A DNA stretch of 64,000 nucleotides from Turritopsis dohrnii (GCA_027922465.2 BQMF02000287.1:62001-126000), one strand, 5' to 3'; counted from the first letter of the stretch, positions 45,801 through 58,663 are shown. The notes: generated by a model not told the origin, from the sequence alone. Program-made: numbers and translations.

Positions 45801-48800
45801 TGACGTGACCATGCTTGAACTGGAGTGGTACTTCAGCAGGAACGCATGACGTGACCATGCTTCAACGGGAGTGGTACTTCAGCAGGAACGCATCACGTGA
45901 CCATGCTTCAAGGGGAGTGGTACTTCAGCAGGAACGCATGACGTGACCATGCTTCAACGGGAGTGGTACTTCAGCAGGAACGCATCACGTGACCATGCTT
46001 CAACGGGAGTGGCACTTCAGCAGGAACGCATGACGTGACCATGCTTGAACTGGAGTGGTACTTCAGCAGGAACGCATCACGTGACCATGTTTGAACGGGA
46101 GTGGTACTTCAGCAGAAACGCATCACGTGACCATGCTTGAACTGGAGTGGTACTTCAGCAGGAACGCATGACGTGACCATGTTTGAACGGGAGTGGTACT
46201 TCAGCTGGAACGCATTACGTGACCATGCTTCAACGGGAGTGGCACTTCAACAGGAACGCATGACGTGACCATGCTTGAACTGGAGTGGTACTTCAGCAGG
46301 AACGCATAACGTGACCATGTTTGAACGGGAGTGGTACTTCAGCAGAAACGCATCACGTGACCATGCTTGAACTGGAGTGGTACTTCAGCAGGAACGCATG
46401 ACGTGACCATGTTTGAACGGGAGTGGTACTTCAGCAGGAACGCATCACGTGACCATGCTTCAACGGGAGTGGCACTTCAGCAGGAACGCATCACGTGACC
46501 ATGCTTCAACGGGAGTGGCACTTCACCAGGAACGCATGACGTGACCATGCTTGAACTGGAGTGGTACTTCAGCAGGAACGCATAACGTGACCATGTTTGA
46601 ACGGGAGTGGTACTTCAGCGGAAACGCATCACGTGACCATGCTTGAACTGGAGTGGTACTTCAGCAGGAATGCATGACGTGACCATGTTTGAACGGGAGT
46701 GGTACTTCAGCAGGAACGCATCACGTGACCATGCTTCAAGGGGAGTGGCACTTCAGCAGGAACGCATGACGTGACCATGCTTGAACGGGAGTGGTACTTC
46801 AGCAGGAACGCATCACGTGACCATGCTTCAACGGGAGTGGTACTTCAGCAGGAACGCATAACGTGACCATGCTTGAACTGGAGTGGTACTTCAGCAGGAA
46901 CGCATGACGTGACCATGCTTGAACTGGAGTGGTACTTCAGCAGGAACGCATAACGTGACCATGTTTGAACGGGAGTGGTACTTCAGCGGAAACGCATCAC
47001 GTGACCATGCTTGAACTGGAGTGGTACTTCAGCAGGAACGCATGACGTGACCATGCTTGAACTGGAGTGGTACTTCAGCAGAAACGCATGACGTGACCAT
47101 GCTTGAACTGGAGTGGTACTTCAGCAGGAACGCATGACGTGACCATGCTTGAACGGGAGTGGTACTGCAGCAGGAACGCATGACGTGACCATGCTTGAAC
47201 TGGAGTGGTACTTCAGCAGAAACGCATGACGTGACCATGCTTGAACTGGAGTGGTACTTCAGCAGGAACGCATGACGTGACCATGCTTGAACTGGAGTGG
47301 TACTTCAGCAGGAACGCATCACGTGACCATGCTTGAACTGGAGTGGTACTTCAGCAGGAACGCATCACGTGGCCATGCTTGAACTGGAGTGGCACTTCAG
47401 CAGAACCGCATGACGTGACCATGCTTGAACTGGAGTGGCACTTCAGCAGGAACGCATCACGTGACCATGCTTGAACTGGAGTGGTACTTCAGCAGGAACG
47501 CATGACGTGACCATGTTTGAACGGGAGTGGTACTTCAGCAGGAACGCATCACGTGACCATGCTTCAACGGGAGTGGCACTTCAGCAGGAACGCATCACGT
47601 GACCATGCTTCAACGGGAGTGGCACTTCACCAGGAACGCATGACGTGACCATGCTTGAACTGGAGTGGTACTTCAGCAGGAACGCATAACGTGACCATGT
47701 TTGAACGGGAGTGGTACTTCAGCGGAAACGCATCACGTGACCATGCTTGAACTGGAGTGGTACTTCAGCAGGAACGCATGACGTGACCATGTTTGAACGG
47801 GAGTGGTACTTCAGCAGGAACGCATGACGTGACCATGCTTCAAGAGGAGTGGCACTTCAGCAGGAACGCATGACGTGACCATGCTTGAACGGGAGTGGTA
47901 CTTCAGCAGGAACGCATCACGTGACCATGCTTCAACGGGAGTGGTACTTCAGCAGGAACGCATAACGTGACCATGCTTGAACTGGAGTGGTACTTCGGCA
48001 GGAACGCATGACGTGACCATGCTTGAACTGGAGTGGTACTTCAGCAGGAACGCATAACGTGACCATGTTTGAACGGGAGTGGTACTTCAGCGGAAACGCA
48101 TCACGTGACCATGCTTGAACTGGAGTGGTACTTCAGCAGGAACGCATGACGTGACCATGCTTGAACTGGAGTGGTACTTCAGCAGAAACGCATGACGTGA
48201 CCATGCTTGAACTGGAGTGGTACTTCAGCAGGAACGCATGACGTGACCATGCTTGAACGGGAGTGGTACTGCAGCAGGAACGCATGACGTGACCATGCTT
48301 GAACTGGAGTGGTACTTCAGCAGAAACGCATGACGTGACCATGCTTGAACTGGAGTGGTACTTCAGCAGGAACGCATGACGTGACCATGCTTGAACTGGA
48401 GTGGTACTTCAGCAGGAACGCATCACGTGACCATGCTTGAACTGGAGTGGTACTTCAGCAGGAACGCATCACGTGGCCATGCTTGAACTGGAGTGGCACT
48501 TCAGCAGAACCGCATGACGTGACCATGCTTGAACTGGAGTGGCACTTCAGCAGGAACGCATGACGTGACCATGCTTGAACTGGAGTGGTACTTCAGCAGG
48601 AACGCATGACGTGACCATGCTTGAACTGGAGTGGTACTTCAGCATAAACGCATGACGTGACCATGCTTGAACTGGAGTGGTACTTCAGCAGGAACGCATC
48701 ACGTGACCATGCTTGAACTGGAGTGGTACTTCAGCAGGAACGCATCACGTGGCCATGCTTGAACTGGAGTGGCACTTCAGCAGAACCGCATGACGTGACC

Positions 48801-50540
48801 ATGCTTGAACTGGAGTGGCACTTCAGCAGGAACGCATCACGTGACCATGCTTGAACTGGAGTGGTACTTCAGCAGGAACGCATGACGTGACCATGCTTGA
48901 ACTGGAGTGGTACTTCAGCATAAACGCATCACGTGACCATGCTTGAACTGGAGTGGTACTTCAGCAGGAACGCATCACGTGACCATGCTTCAACGAGAGT
49001 GGTACTTCAGCTGGAACGCATGACGTGACCATGCTTGAACGGGAGTGGTACTTCAGTAGGAACGCATGACGTGACCATGCTTCAACGGGAGTGGTACTTC
49101 AGCTGGAACGCATCACGTGACCATGTTTGAACGGGAGTGGTACTTCGGCAGGAACGCATCACGTGACCATGCTTGAACTGGAGTGGTACTTCAGCAGAAA
49201 CGCAGGTCGTGACCATGTTTGAACGGGAGTGGTACTTCAGCAGGAACGCATCACGTGACCATGCTTCAACGGGAGTGGCACTTCAGCAGGAACGCATAAC
49301 GTGACCATGCTTGAACTGGAGTGGTACTTCAGCAGGAACGCATGACGTGACCATGCTTGAAGGGGAGTGGTACTTCAGCAGGAACGCATGACGTGACCAT
49401 GCTTGAACTGGAGTGGTACTTCAGCAGAAACGCATGACGTGACCATGCTTCAACGGGAGTGGTACTTCAGCAGGAACGCATGACGTGACCATGCTTCAAC
49501 GGGAGTGGTACTTCAGCAGGAACGCATCACGTGACCATGCTTCAACGGGAGTGGTACTTCAGCAGGAACGCATGACGTGACCATGCTTGAACTGGAGTGG
49601 TACTTCAGCAGAAACGCATCACGTGACCATGCTTGAACGGGAGTGGCACTTCAGCAGGAGCGCATAACGTGACCATGCTTGAACTGGAGTGGTACTTCAG
49701 CAGGAACGCATGACGTGACCATGCTTGAAGGGGAGTGGTACTTCAGCAGGAACGCATGACGTGACCATGCTTGAACTGGAGTGGTACTTCAGCAGAAACG
49801 CATGACGTGACCATGCTTCAACGGGAGTGGTACTTCAGCAGGAACGCATGACGTGACCATGCTTGAACGGGAGTGGTACTTCAGCAGGAACGCATCACGT
49901 GACCATGCTTTAACGGGAGTGGTACTTCAGCAGGAACGCATGACGTGACCATGCTTGAACTGGAGTGGTACTTCAGCAGAAACGCATCACGTGACCATGC
50001 TTGAACTGGAGTGGTACTTCAGCAGGAACGCATGACGTGACCATGCTTGAACTGGAGTGGCACTTCAGCAGAAACGCAGGTCGTGACCATGTTTGAACGG
50101 GAGTGGTACTTCAGCAGGAACGCATCACGTGACCATGCTTCAACGGGAGTGGTACTTCAGCAGGAACGCATGACGTGACCATGCTTGAACTGAAGTGGTA
50201 CTTCAGCAGAAACGCATCACGTGACCATGCTTGAACTGGAGTGGTACTTCAGCAGGAACGCATGACGTGACCATGCTTGAACTGGAGTGGCACTTCAGCA
50301 GAAACGCAGGTCGTGACCATGTTTGAACGGGAGTGGTACTTCAGCAGGAACGCATCACGTGACCATGTTGGAATAAACGTAAGACTTCAACAGGAACGGG
50401 TAACAAGACTGTGATGGACAAAACTGAGATCATCTACAAAAATACGTTACTTGGTAATGAGGAAACAGGAGATACTTCAACAGGAATTCGTAACACTAAG
50501 TGACAGTGATGGAATAGAAGAGATAGTTCAGAATGTTTTT
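42830..50540. repeat. 46-bp minisatellite, core exactly 160 repeat lengths
   Basis: The unit is GACCATGCTTGAACTGGAGT GGTACTTCAGCAGGAACGCA TGACGT. From the GACCATG at 43001 to the one at 50361 is 7360 bp, exactly 160 x 46, and the phase also holds at 45025, 47049 and 49441. Variation is nearly all base substitutions at a few sites: C/G/A before ACGTG, GCTT/GTTT, GAAC/CAAC, TGGA/GGGA, GGTAC/GGCAC, and GGAAC/GAAAC. Rare variants (GGCCATG, TACTGCAGCAG) recur at 1104 bp, which is 24 units. Both edges (42830-43000, 50370-50540) hold degenerate, irregular units. 46 is not a multiple of 3, and the ORFs inside it are incidental. Confidence 0.97.
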
Positions 50541-51165
50541 AAGCGTATTAGCAATTATCCTGTTAAACAAATGATTGGACTACTGAACTTAGGAATTTTC
50601 TAATAACTATACTGACCTCTTATTTGCTGGATGGACATCGTATCTTTGTGCTCAATTGACCTGCAATCAAGCGATTTCTTTATTGTTTGTGTATTCTCTT
50701 CTTCAATTTTACCTGCTAGGCTGTTGCTAAAAAATACCAGATGTTTCATTAGATCAGCACGAACGTTTTATTATAAATCGATAAAAACCACGGTCCACTT
50801 ATTCTGTTAAGCAGCCCTTCTTCTTGGTCATAATTAACTATGTGCTTGAATGGATGTGTTCTTATAGCTATCATAGTGTTTTCCATATTGACACTACTAC
50901 AAGTTGATCAGTTTATACGTTTGATGATTTTTTCGGTGAAGTTTGATTAGAGGGGAACTATAAACTAAAATAATCACAAGTTCATTTTCTTGTACTATTT
51001 GAAACAGTTTTAAAAATGATGAAAATCAGTTTTTGAATTTTCCAAAAATTCATTCTTCGTTCTCGAGATCCTTAACCTTAAAGGTTTTGTTTTTCAAAAC
51101 ATGATCTCCATGGCAACGTGACATCACAACGTTGAAACAGACATTGCTGAAATAACAAACATATG

Positions 51166-51329
51166 CAGAGGCGTAGCTAGAGGTCAGTCAAAATTTGTGG
51201 AGGAGAATTTAGTCATTTAGAGTAGAAAAGGAAAGCGTGCAAGTAACCTAATCGCCACTTACGAATGAAAAGAAATGCCGTAATGTTGGACTCCTCCACT
51301 TTTTTTGACTGACCTTGAATACGCCTCTG
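51166..51329. mobile_element. MITE with CAGAGGCGTA ends
   Basis: Inverted ends CAGAGGCGTAGCTAGAGGTC and (reverse complement of the right end) CAGAGGCGTATTCAAGGTC continue through AGTCAAAA. ATATG flanks both sides (51161-51165, 51330-51334). The CAG-type terminus is hAT-like, but only 5 bp of duplication can be seen. Confidence 0.7.
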
Positions 51330-52210
51330 ATATGGTACAAACATATGAATAAGTCATGAATCACAAACCCATACATCAGCATCCAACACTGTTACTATGG
51401 TGAATTTCGCTTCAACGTCCAGTGAAAACTGTTCCATTTCCTAAAATTTCGTTTTCCTTACCGGAGCAGATCTCCATTTGGGCCTGTTTGAAAATTGGTC
51501 ATCACTTACCTTGAAAAAACAATGTCTTATTCTTCAAAGTGATTAGATTGTTTTTTTTTTAAATTTGGCTTAATCTACTGTATATTAATCTATTGTAACG
51601 ATTAATCACATTTTTGATAGAATTTGAAGCAAAAAAAAAAAAAATTTCCGTCTGATAAATATATTAGACGTTCCGTTAGTGCTATTACTTTAATTTAATA
51701 GAACCGGGCATGGTCAAACTAAACATCAGAGTAATCGATTTTTCCGTCCGACATTTAATTAATAAAAAAACAGACTCATTTATAGGTTAGTCAGCAAAAT
51801 CCAGAAGCGACCTGGAAACAAGCTGGGGTAACTACGGCAACAATCATTTTAGTGATTTGATACCTGTAGGTATTCCCCTTTAATTAGACATTAGACTTTT
51901 CAACTGCTAATAAGAATAGACACACTACGTTTTCAGCTCTTCAAAACAAAATCTAGATGTTTTATCACAGCTCTGCTTAGCTAAATAAAGTATAACTACT
52001 TCCTTGCCTTAAATATTAATAGCATACAGTACTGAGACCTATGGTGCAAAACCACGGTGTTATTAAATATAAACTTATTGCGATTTGCCTTCGATTTAAA
52101 AAGTTTATATAAATAAATTGACTAATACTTTAAAATAGTACAAAATTAAACACGATTATATGAACAAAAATTGCTGAAGGATAAAAAAATGCTGTCAGAT
52201 ATTTCTTTAA

Positions 52211-52447
52211 GCCTAGCTCAGAATTATTACGGCGATTAAATTTCAGTGTAGTCGTCATAATCGTCGTGATCGTGTAATGTGAACACTTTTGCAATTGTCG
52301 TAAATGCCCGACGATTACGACGATGAAATATCAAAAATTACTGATTGATTACTAATTACTAATGAAATACTTGAGAGTGTTCACAATTGGCGATTGCGAC
52401 GGTTGATTTTCTATTTAATCGTCGTAATCGCCAGGTCTGAACCAGGC
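52211..52447. mobile_element. MITE with GCCTGGTTCAGA-type ends
   Basis: The left end GCCTAGCTCAGAATTATTAC is inverted at the right as GTCTGAACCAGGC preceded by TCGTAATCGCCAG. TTTAA flanks both sides (52206-52210, 52448-52452). The inside is full of repeated CGTCGTAATCG / CGATTACGACG motifs in both orientations. Confidence 0.75.
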
Positions 52448-52710
52448 TTTAAAATGCATAACTTCAGAAAGATAAAAAAACTCAGTCAATTCAAGGAAAA
52501 TCTTTTAAAAAACAGGAAATTGATGGAACCAAAAAAAACGAAGAAAACCGTAAAATTGACATTAAAATTATGTGTTGCAGATTTGATTAATCATGACACA
52601 GAAGATATCAAATGAAGATAAAAGACAATAGAATCATTTGGTTCATGATAAGTGTAATAATTTGCAACAAGCATTACTTACCTGCTACCACTAAGGTTTG
52701 AACGGATATA

Positions 52711-55700
52711 CTACATGAATTTATCAAAGCAGAATGCCTTTACCTTCCTGAAAATTATTTTAGCTTTTGAATATGTTACATAAAAAATCAAAAACAAAAC
52801 TGGATTCAGAATCTGGTCCATAACATCGTACATCTTCAAAACCGTAGCCACTGCATCAATGTTACTTAACATGTGCACATAAAGGAATGAACGAAATAAA
52901 TTCACACCTGCCAGAATAGTCAAAAACACTAAGGAAACTGCTTCTAAACTATTGACAAAATCATCTTTGTATGGTTTAATCTTTAAGTGGATTGATGAAA
53001 ATATGGTCATGATTGGAAAAATCAATGCTAGTCGAAATAGGGGATTTATGCAAAATACAGTTAGACATGCGATGATTAGTCTTTGAAGTAACAACCAAGA
53101 GTGCCAATAAATTACATTTCCCTTGTTGTTTCTTCTGTAAGGCTGCTCCAGAATTTCAAGGATCGCTGATTTTAATTTATTATTTTTTGTTACAGCGTAT
53201 CCAAGTTTTCTTTTCCATCCAATGAGATGATAAACTGGAACTGCAAGAGGGACAACGATAAACCAAAGAAACTGTTCAACGGTGATGATGTTGGCTTTAA
53301 GCATATTCAACGATGAAAAGAGAGTTATAGGAAACGGTACAATCCATAAAAAGAGAAAGATAAAAGCTGCATATTGCCAAGGATGCCAGCATTTTATTTC
53401 ACCATTGACATACAAAACTTCATCATTTTCAACCGGAACGCAGTTCAAGGACACAAGAATGAAAGTAGTCAATGTCTTATATCTTGTTGTAAGTAGACGT
53501 AAGAAGCAAACATAGAGGCGACCCATAAATGATATTTCCTCAGGATCGCTACGTGATGCGTATTCGTCCCATCTATCTTGTTCGTTATCAACTGCGTTGT
53601 ATTTCCTTGAGGCGATTTGTAACAGAAACGCGAGTGAGATGATAGGAAGAATCATTATAAAAGAAAAGATGAAATCTCGGACGAAGATCTTAGAAAAATC
53701 ATCTAAATCTTGGTATGGGCATAAGTTGAAAGGTATTTTAACAATATCAAGATTAAAAATTTCTGAAAGCACTGCATTTCCATTCGAACTAGAATATTCT
53801 GATCGTAATTTAATTGTTATGAGTTGTTTTAATTGAAAGAACCCGACAAATGTGTTGAACATTCCTGAGAGCCGACAGTTATCTTCAGCTTGTATAGCAA
53901 ATATTTCATTCGGAAATACGTGTTGATTGGCGCTATTGTTGGTCTCTTTGCAGCTAATGTTTTTCAACTTTACATCTCTAGAATTAACCTGGTCTTCATC
54001 TGATGGTGATTTGATAGGAAAGAGCTTCCTCAGTAAAAAATAGAATTTCTTCAGTAAATTTCCTAATGTCTTCAGTTTATCTAGATAAGCTAACAGGCAG
54101 ACATATACAAATGCAGATAAAAGAAATAGGAGCCAAAAGTACACTGGACGATGACACGAAGAGACAGCAACACATTTGCTAGAAAAAAAATCGACAACAT
54201 AGCCATGTTTGCATTCTCCACACAATGTTCCTTTTCGATATTCATTACACGTGTTGTAAGAAATGCATGGTATGGAACGTTCGGAGCAACAGTAATCAGC
54301 AGGACAAGGATAAAATGTTATGTTTCTTGTATAAGAATTTAGGTATCCCCAGAAGTTATCGTTGCTGGTAATACCATCCGAACAGATCCCTCCACTAGGA
54401 CACATTTTACAACTTAGTTCATTTGAACTTCCATGTATTGCCCACGATAAATTTGTTTTGGTTGTTGTCTCGGTTGATTTATAGGAAATGATCGTGTGAA
54501 TACTTAAAGAATGGCTAAAACTTATTGAAAATCGGGCTTTTTTGATAGAAGCTGAATAGAAGCCTTTTTCACACGGCTTACAGAAGTATTGAAAATTGAA
54601 TGCTTGATTAGTATTTATTACGTACTGTGGGTCACTGTTTCGAGGGCACAATAAGCTTGAGTTAGTGTAGCTAATTATCTTTGGTATACTTTTCTTATTA
54701 TAATTTATCTCGATAATAGGAAACTCCATTTTCAGTACATCGGAAATGACATGGACTTGTTCTACTTCGATATTTAAAGTGTCTTGCCCTGTAATAGTAA
54801 TAGCTGGGTTTCCTAAACTTGAAGAAATGATTTTGACATTTCTAAGTGTCACATTTAAGCTTTGCTTATTGTTAGTGTGGTATAATATGCCCGTTTCCAA
54901 CACGATAAGATATGATTCTTTAAACTTTACGTCAGAGTTAGATGATTTCAAACAGCTTGTAGTTTTATTTATATTCAACTTACTTGCATCGATCGTTCCT
55001 TCAGTTATGTCAAACGCTTGGGTGATCTGCGATTGGCTGATTGTGAAATTTTCCACCACCAGCAAATACTTGTCAGATTTAATGCCAGTTATAGCTGTTA
55101 CATTTCTAATGACAAAATCCTTTAAATAACAATGTCCCGTACGAAAGTGAAAGGTTTCATTTCGTTCCGTAACTGAGTCTATATGATATGTTCTTTCTAT
55201 CTCCGTTTTTGTATATGCTTCGTTTACGGCATACGTCAGTCTATCCCTAATTATATTACTGTTGATCAATGTCCCGGGACTGTTTCCATCCAGGCGTGCA
55301 TTGAACACTTCTTCTAGCACTGTAGTGTTTTTGATAACAAAGTTGGAAATGGATGATGATTCTATCTCTCTTAACTGCACAATAATGTGACAATGACTTT
55401 CCTCAATCTCAACTTCAGTCATATTAAAAGTAGCAACATACCTAATTCGATAAACTTCTAATGCTTTTAAGTACTTCATAAATATGTTGAAAAGAAATAA
55501 TGAGTTAGTGGCTTCTATAAAGAAAACCTCAGATGATTCCGTCCTTTCAATTCTTATGTTTGACATGTTTAAAACATGAAAGTCATGTATCTCAAATATC
55601 ACACTGGTTGTCATATTCTCGATGTAAATGTCCGAAATACACGTACAGTGGCCTTTATTCAGAAAAAGGAACTTCGTCATCGGAGCTGACGCATTTTCGA

Positions 55701-56579
55701 TTCTTATTTTTGTCATCGTAAAATTATCTACGAAATATGCGAAAAGTACATGTAGGACTTTACTGCTCTCGATATTCATTTGCGAAATTTCAACCGTTTT
55801 AATTACCTGCAAGAAAACTATATGCTCAGTGTCTACGTTTTTGATTTCTATGTCGGTCATATTAAATCGTAGACCAGATACAGCAAATAGATATCTGGAT
55901 TTTGTATTGTTGATAGTTACGTTGGAAATAGATGAATTATTTGATTCAACTAACCAAAAAATTGTTGCATCTATATCTTTAACATTGACTGAAGTTATCA
56001 ATGCAGAACTTATGTTTCTCAGTGTAAACAAGGTCGGATCCCATCCACCCCATCCACGTGCACCTATGATGTTTGCACCTACTATGCTCATTTCGTTTCC
56101 ATTAATTATGTAAACAACTTGTCTTGATCTCATATTTTCAAAAGTTATGTTGGTCATAACTGATGAGTGGCAGTTTTGCATTTTAATGACGTCAAAACAT
56201 GAAGCCATGGCAATCTGAACATCTGACATTCTGATATTACAACCATCGAAATATAAGAAACTCGAGATTCCTTGAAAATTTGTGACAGTCACCCTATGAA
56301 TGGTACAGTTTGAGTTGTTAAAATAAAAGACACTTGAAGAAGTGACAGCATCGACATAAATATCTCGTAATTCAGCTGACCTAATATCTTTCAGTGAAGC
56401 AAGATTCTGGTTATCTTCTGGGATGCATATTATATTTTTTCCAATAAGATCACTGAAAAAGACGTTCAGCACCTTCTCCATCATTATGATATATTGTCTT
56501 GTTATGATTTCATGAAAAAGGCATTGTTGCAGAGTGAATGAATGAACGTTGGTTACTTGAATCGAAGACCCAGTTTTGT
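52711..56579 (-). CDS. Large exon: beta-helix-like ectodomain, Cys-rich module and multi-pass membrane domain
   Basis: A single open frame of about 1290 codons ends at TAG (52711-52713). Residues ~50-640 are irregular ~22-25-residue repeats rich in N-x-S/T and aliphatic residues (for example NNSSISNVTINNTKSRYLF), typical of right-handed beta-helix folds and heavy glycosylation. Residues ~645-810 are cysteine-rich (CKPCEKGFYSA, CKMCPSGGICSDG, GTLCGECKHGYVV). From ~815 there are about eight hydrophobic segments, starting VYFWLLFLLSAFVYVCLLAY and ending near 1275 (ILNPVLFLIFYVTYS). Uncharacterised proteins with this layout are, as I recall, frequent in cnidarians, sponges and protists. The function is unknown; a receptor or TRP-like channel is possible. 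There is no ATG at the 5' end. The exon probably begins at the acceptor TTTTCTAG|ACAAAAC, so a signal-peptide exon should lie upstream. A donor-like GAAG|GTAAAGG near 52740 could replace the stop. Confidence 0.75.
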
Positions 56580-56583
56580 CTAG

Positions 56584-57238
56584 AAAACGCAAAGAACCAA
56601 ACTACAGAAGGATGACTGATTATTTTCGTGTGGATGGGCGCTCCAAAAGCAGCGAACCTCATCACCCACTAAATCCAAAGGAACATTATAGATTCATCTA
56701 CTATGAAGTACTAGATGTAATGATAAACTCTGTGAAAGAAAGATTCACTCAGCCGAGCTACGCCATCTTTGCTAACCTTGAATCCTGCTTGCTGAATAAT
56801 ATTAATCAAGCTAGTAGCAACGAAGAGCTGGAAAAGGGTATTCAAGAACTATATGGGGATGAAATCGACCTCGAAGCTATCAAAATTGAAAGTAATGTTC
56901 TTCGTGCAACAATCGAATCAAAACCTTTGTGTTTTAGAGATATTTTCCAGGAGATAAAGAATTTTTCTAAGACTGATCGTGACCTAATTCCAAATTTGAT
57001 GCATGTTATCAAACTCCTCTTGGTAAATCCAGCAACGTCATGCACACCAGAACGATCATTTTCCACCGCAAGGCGGCTCAAAACATGGCTACGGTCTACA
57101 ATGAAAAGTCAACGATTCAACGCTTTGGCTATCTTGACTATTCACAAAGAATTGACTGACCAAATCAATGTTATTGAAGTTTGCAAAGAATTTGTGATGG
57201 CTCGGGAAGGCAGACTCAGTTACTTTGGAAAATTTTAA
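56584..57238 (+). pseudogene. hAT-superfamily transposase, C-terminal fragment
   Basis: The open frame of about 218 codons starts at KRKEPNYRRM and ends at a stop after GRLSYFGKF. It matches the C-terminal part of ZMYM1-like hAT transposases: NPKEHYRFIYYEVLD, then NLMHVIKLLLVNPATSCTPE, then the dimerisation signature ERSFSTARRLKTWLRS. The N-terminal two thirds (zinc finger and RNase-H catalytic residues) are absent, since the sequence to the left is the coding exon of the opposite-strand membrane protein. It is 5'-truncated, or its 5' exon is elsewhere. The frame itself is intact, so it is young or preserved. Confidence 0.8.
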
Positions 57239-58082
57239 CTTGTTTTGTTGTTGTTTTTTGTAAAGTTTAAGTTTCCTACATTGTATTTATCTTAACGTTA
57301 TGCTTTTAAAAGAAGTTTCTTGTAATAATATAAACACGCAGTTAATTTTTTTCTCGAAAACAAAAACTTTTTCTCGTCTTTAATACTACGAATTTCAGAT
57401 ATTTGGATAGCGTTTTAGCCAATCTGGAGGTCCTAAATTTCAAAAAATTCTCTAGCCCGTCGGCCCAAACCATGGTGGGGCCTCCTTAGTCAGTATTGTA
57501 TTTGGCCCCCCCACTTCAAAAGTGAATTTGTCGGCCCTGTGGTCAGAGAGGAAAAAGGCCTTTTGACATTTCTTACAATGACTCTTGGGTGCAAGACAAG
57601 ACACTACTGGCATTATGTTCCCTTTTGTGATTTTGTGTCTTTCCAGCCTTTTATGAATGAAGTGATCCAAAATATAGTATGGGAATATTGTATGGGTATT
57701 TTTACATCACTAGACTGAGTAAACTAGGTCACGTTTCCAAGGTTTAATGAAGTTGATGTTGATCGATTTTTTTTCTAATCACGGCACGATGATCTTATCC
57801 AACACGCAGAAACACACATTAGTTACATTTTCGACTCGTCACTTAAATGTGTATTTCTTCTGGACAAAGCACAAAAACATTCAATATCTAGCGATGCAAT
57901 GCCAATTAACAAGCTATTTAAGAAACCTCGGCCTGGGTTTCAGGAATGGTGGTATTATGCTATCTGCATTGTTACGGTCTACAAATCGTAAATCCAAATT
58001 GTCTGGCTGAGTTGATGTTGGGCCACGTTTTATAGATCATTCGTACTTGTGCTTAAAACAGGTAACTTATTAAGCATACCTC

Positions 58083-58622
58083 ACACTGCGCGTTTAAATT
58101 ATACACCGTCGATAAACGCATTTTCAAACGCTGTGTCTATATATTGATACCTGATTCTCCGTCTGTTTGTCTGTCTGCCTGTCTGTCACGCAAAATGGTA
58201 GAATGAGTTGTGACAGTAATTATTTTATTTTACTTTGTGCGACGTCACTGTGAAGCCATTGTATTGAGACCCTAATCGAATGCGACGTTTAGGGAAAATC
58301 ATCTCGGTAACCAATAGGGATAACTGACATTTTCTGGGGTCCGCGATACAGGCGATGGGGTGACGAAAAAATTTAGGCCAAATTTTTTGGGGGACGGGTG
58401 TGTGACGTCATCAAAATCTTTGATCGACGATATCTCTGTAACGGTTGGTCGTCGCAAAGCGATCCCATACATTTTTTGATTAGTTTTTCGAGCTCTACAA
58501 CATGGGTGCACTTATCATTGCTAATTCCTTAATTTAATTTTGGGTGAACTCAACGCAGGCTGAACATGGGCGGCGAGCGACGCCTCCTTGGCGGCTTGTT
58601 TAATATAAACGCGCAATGTGAA
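58083..58622. mobile_element. Possible MITE with CACA(C/T)TGCGCGTTTA ends
   Basis: CACACTGCGCGTTTAAATTA at 58083 is matched inverted by TAATATAAACGCGCAATGTG ending at 58620. The target duplication is not clear. Confidence 0.5.
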
Positions 58623-58663
58623 CAAAATAAGAGCACTCATTTTGCGAACATTTTTCCATAAAC

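Larger units (their letters stand above)
50541..52710. other. Intergenic region with two MITEs, no gene recognised
   Basis: Between the satellite and the 3' end of the membrane-protein exon there is no supportable coding region. The 73-aa ORF at 52394-52615 begins inside a MITE and has no recognisable domain. The MITEs at 51166-51329 and 52211-52447 are listed separately. Confidence 0.5.

Noticed and set aside
47029..48342. Two identical 69-aa ORFs on the minus strand (47029-47238 and 48133-48342)
   Set aside because: They lie in the 46-bp satellite, where reading frames cycle through all three phases. Their identity reflects the 1104-bp higher-order repeat and not two protein genes.
43001..50366. 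CRISPR-like regular array
   Set aside because: The whole 46-bp unit repeats with only scattered substitutions. There are no unique spacers, and the DNA is clearly eukaryotic.
55628..56113. 161-aa plus-strand ORF opposite the membrane-protein exon
   Set aside because: It is the antisense shadow of the large minus-strand frame, with no recognisable domain.
57452..57670. 72-aa minus-strand ORF with a CKKC motif as a zinc-finger gene
   Set aside because: A single CxxC in a short ORF next to a hAT fragment. More likely transposon 3' sequence, and not supported as a gene.
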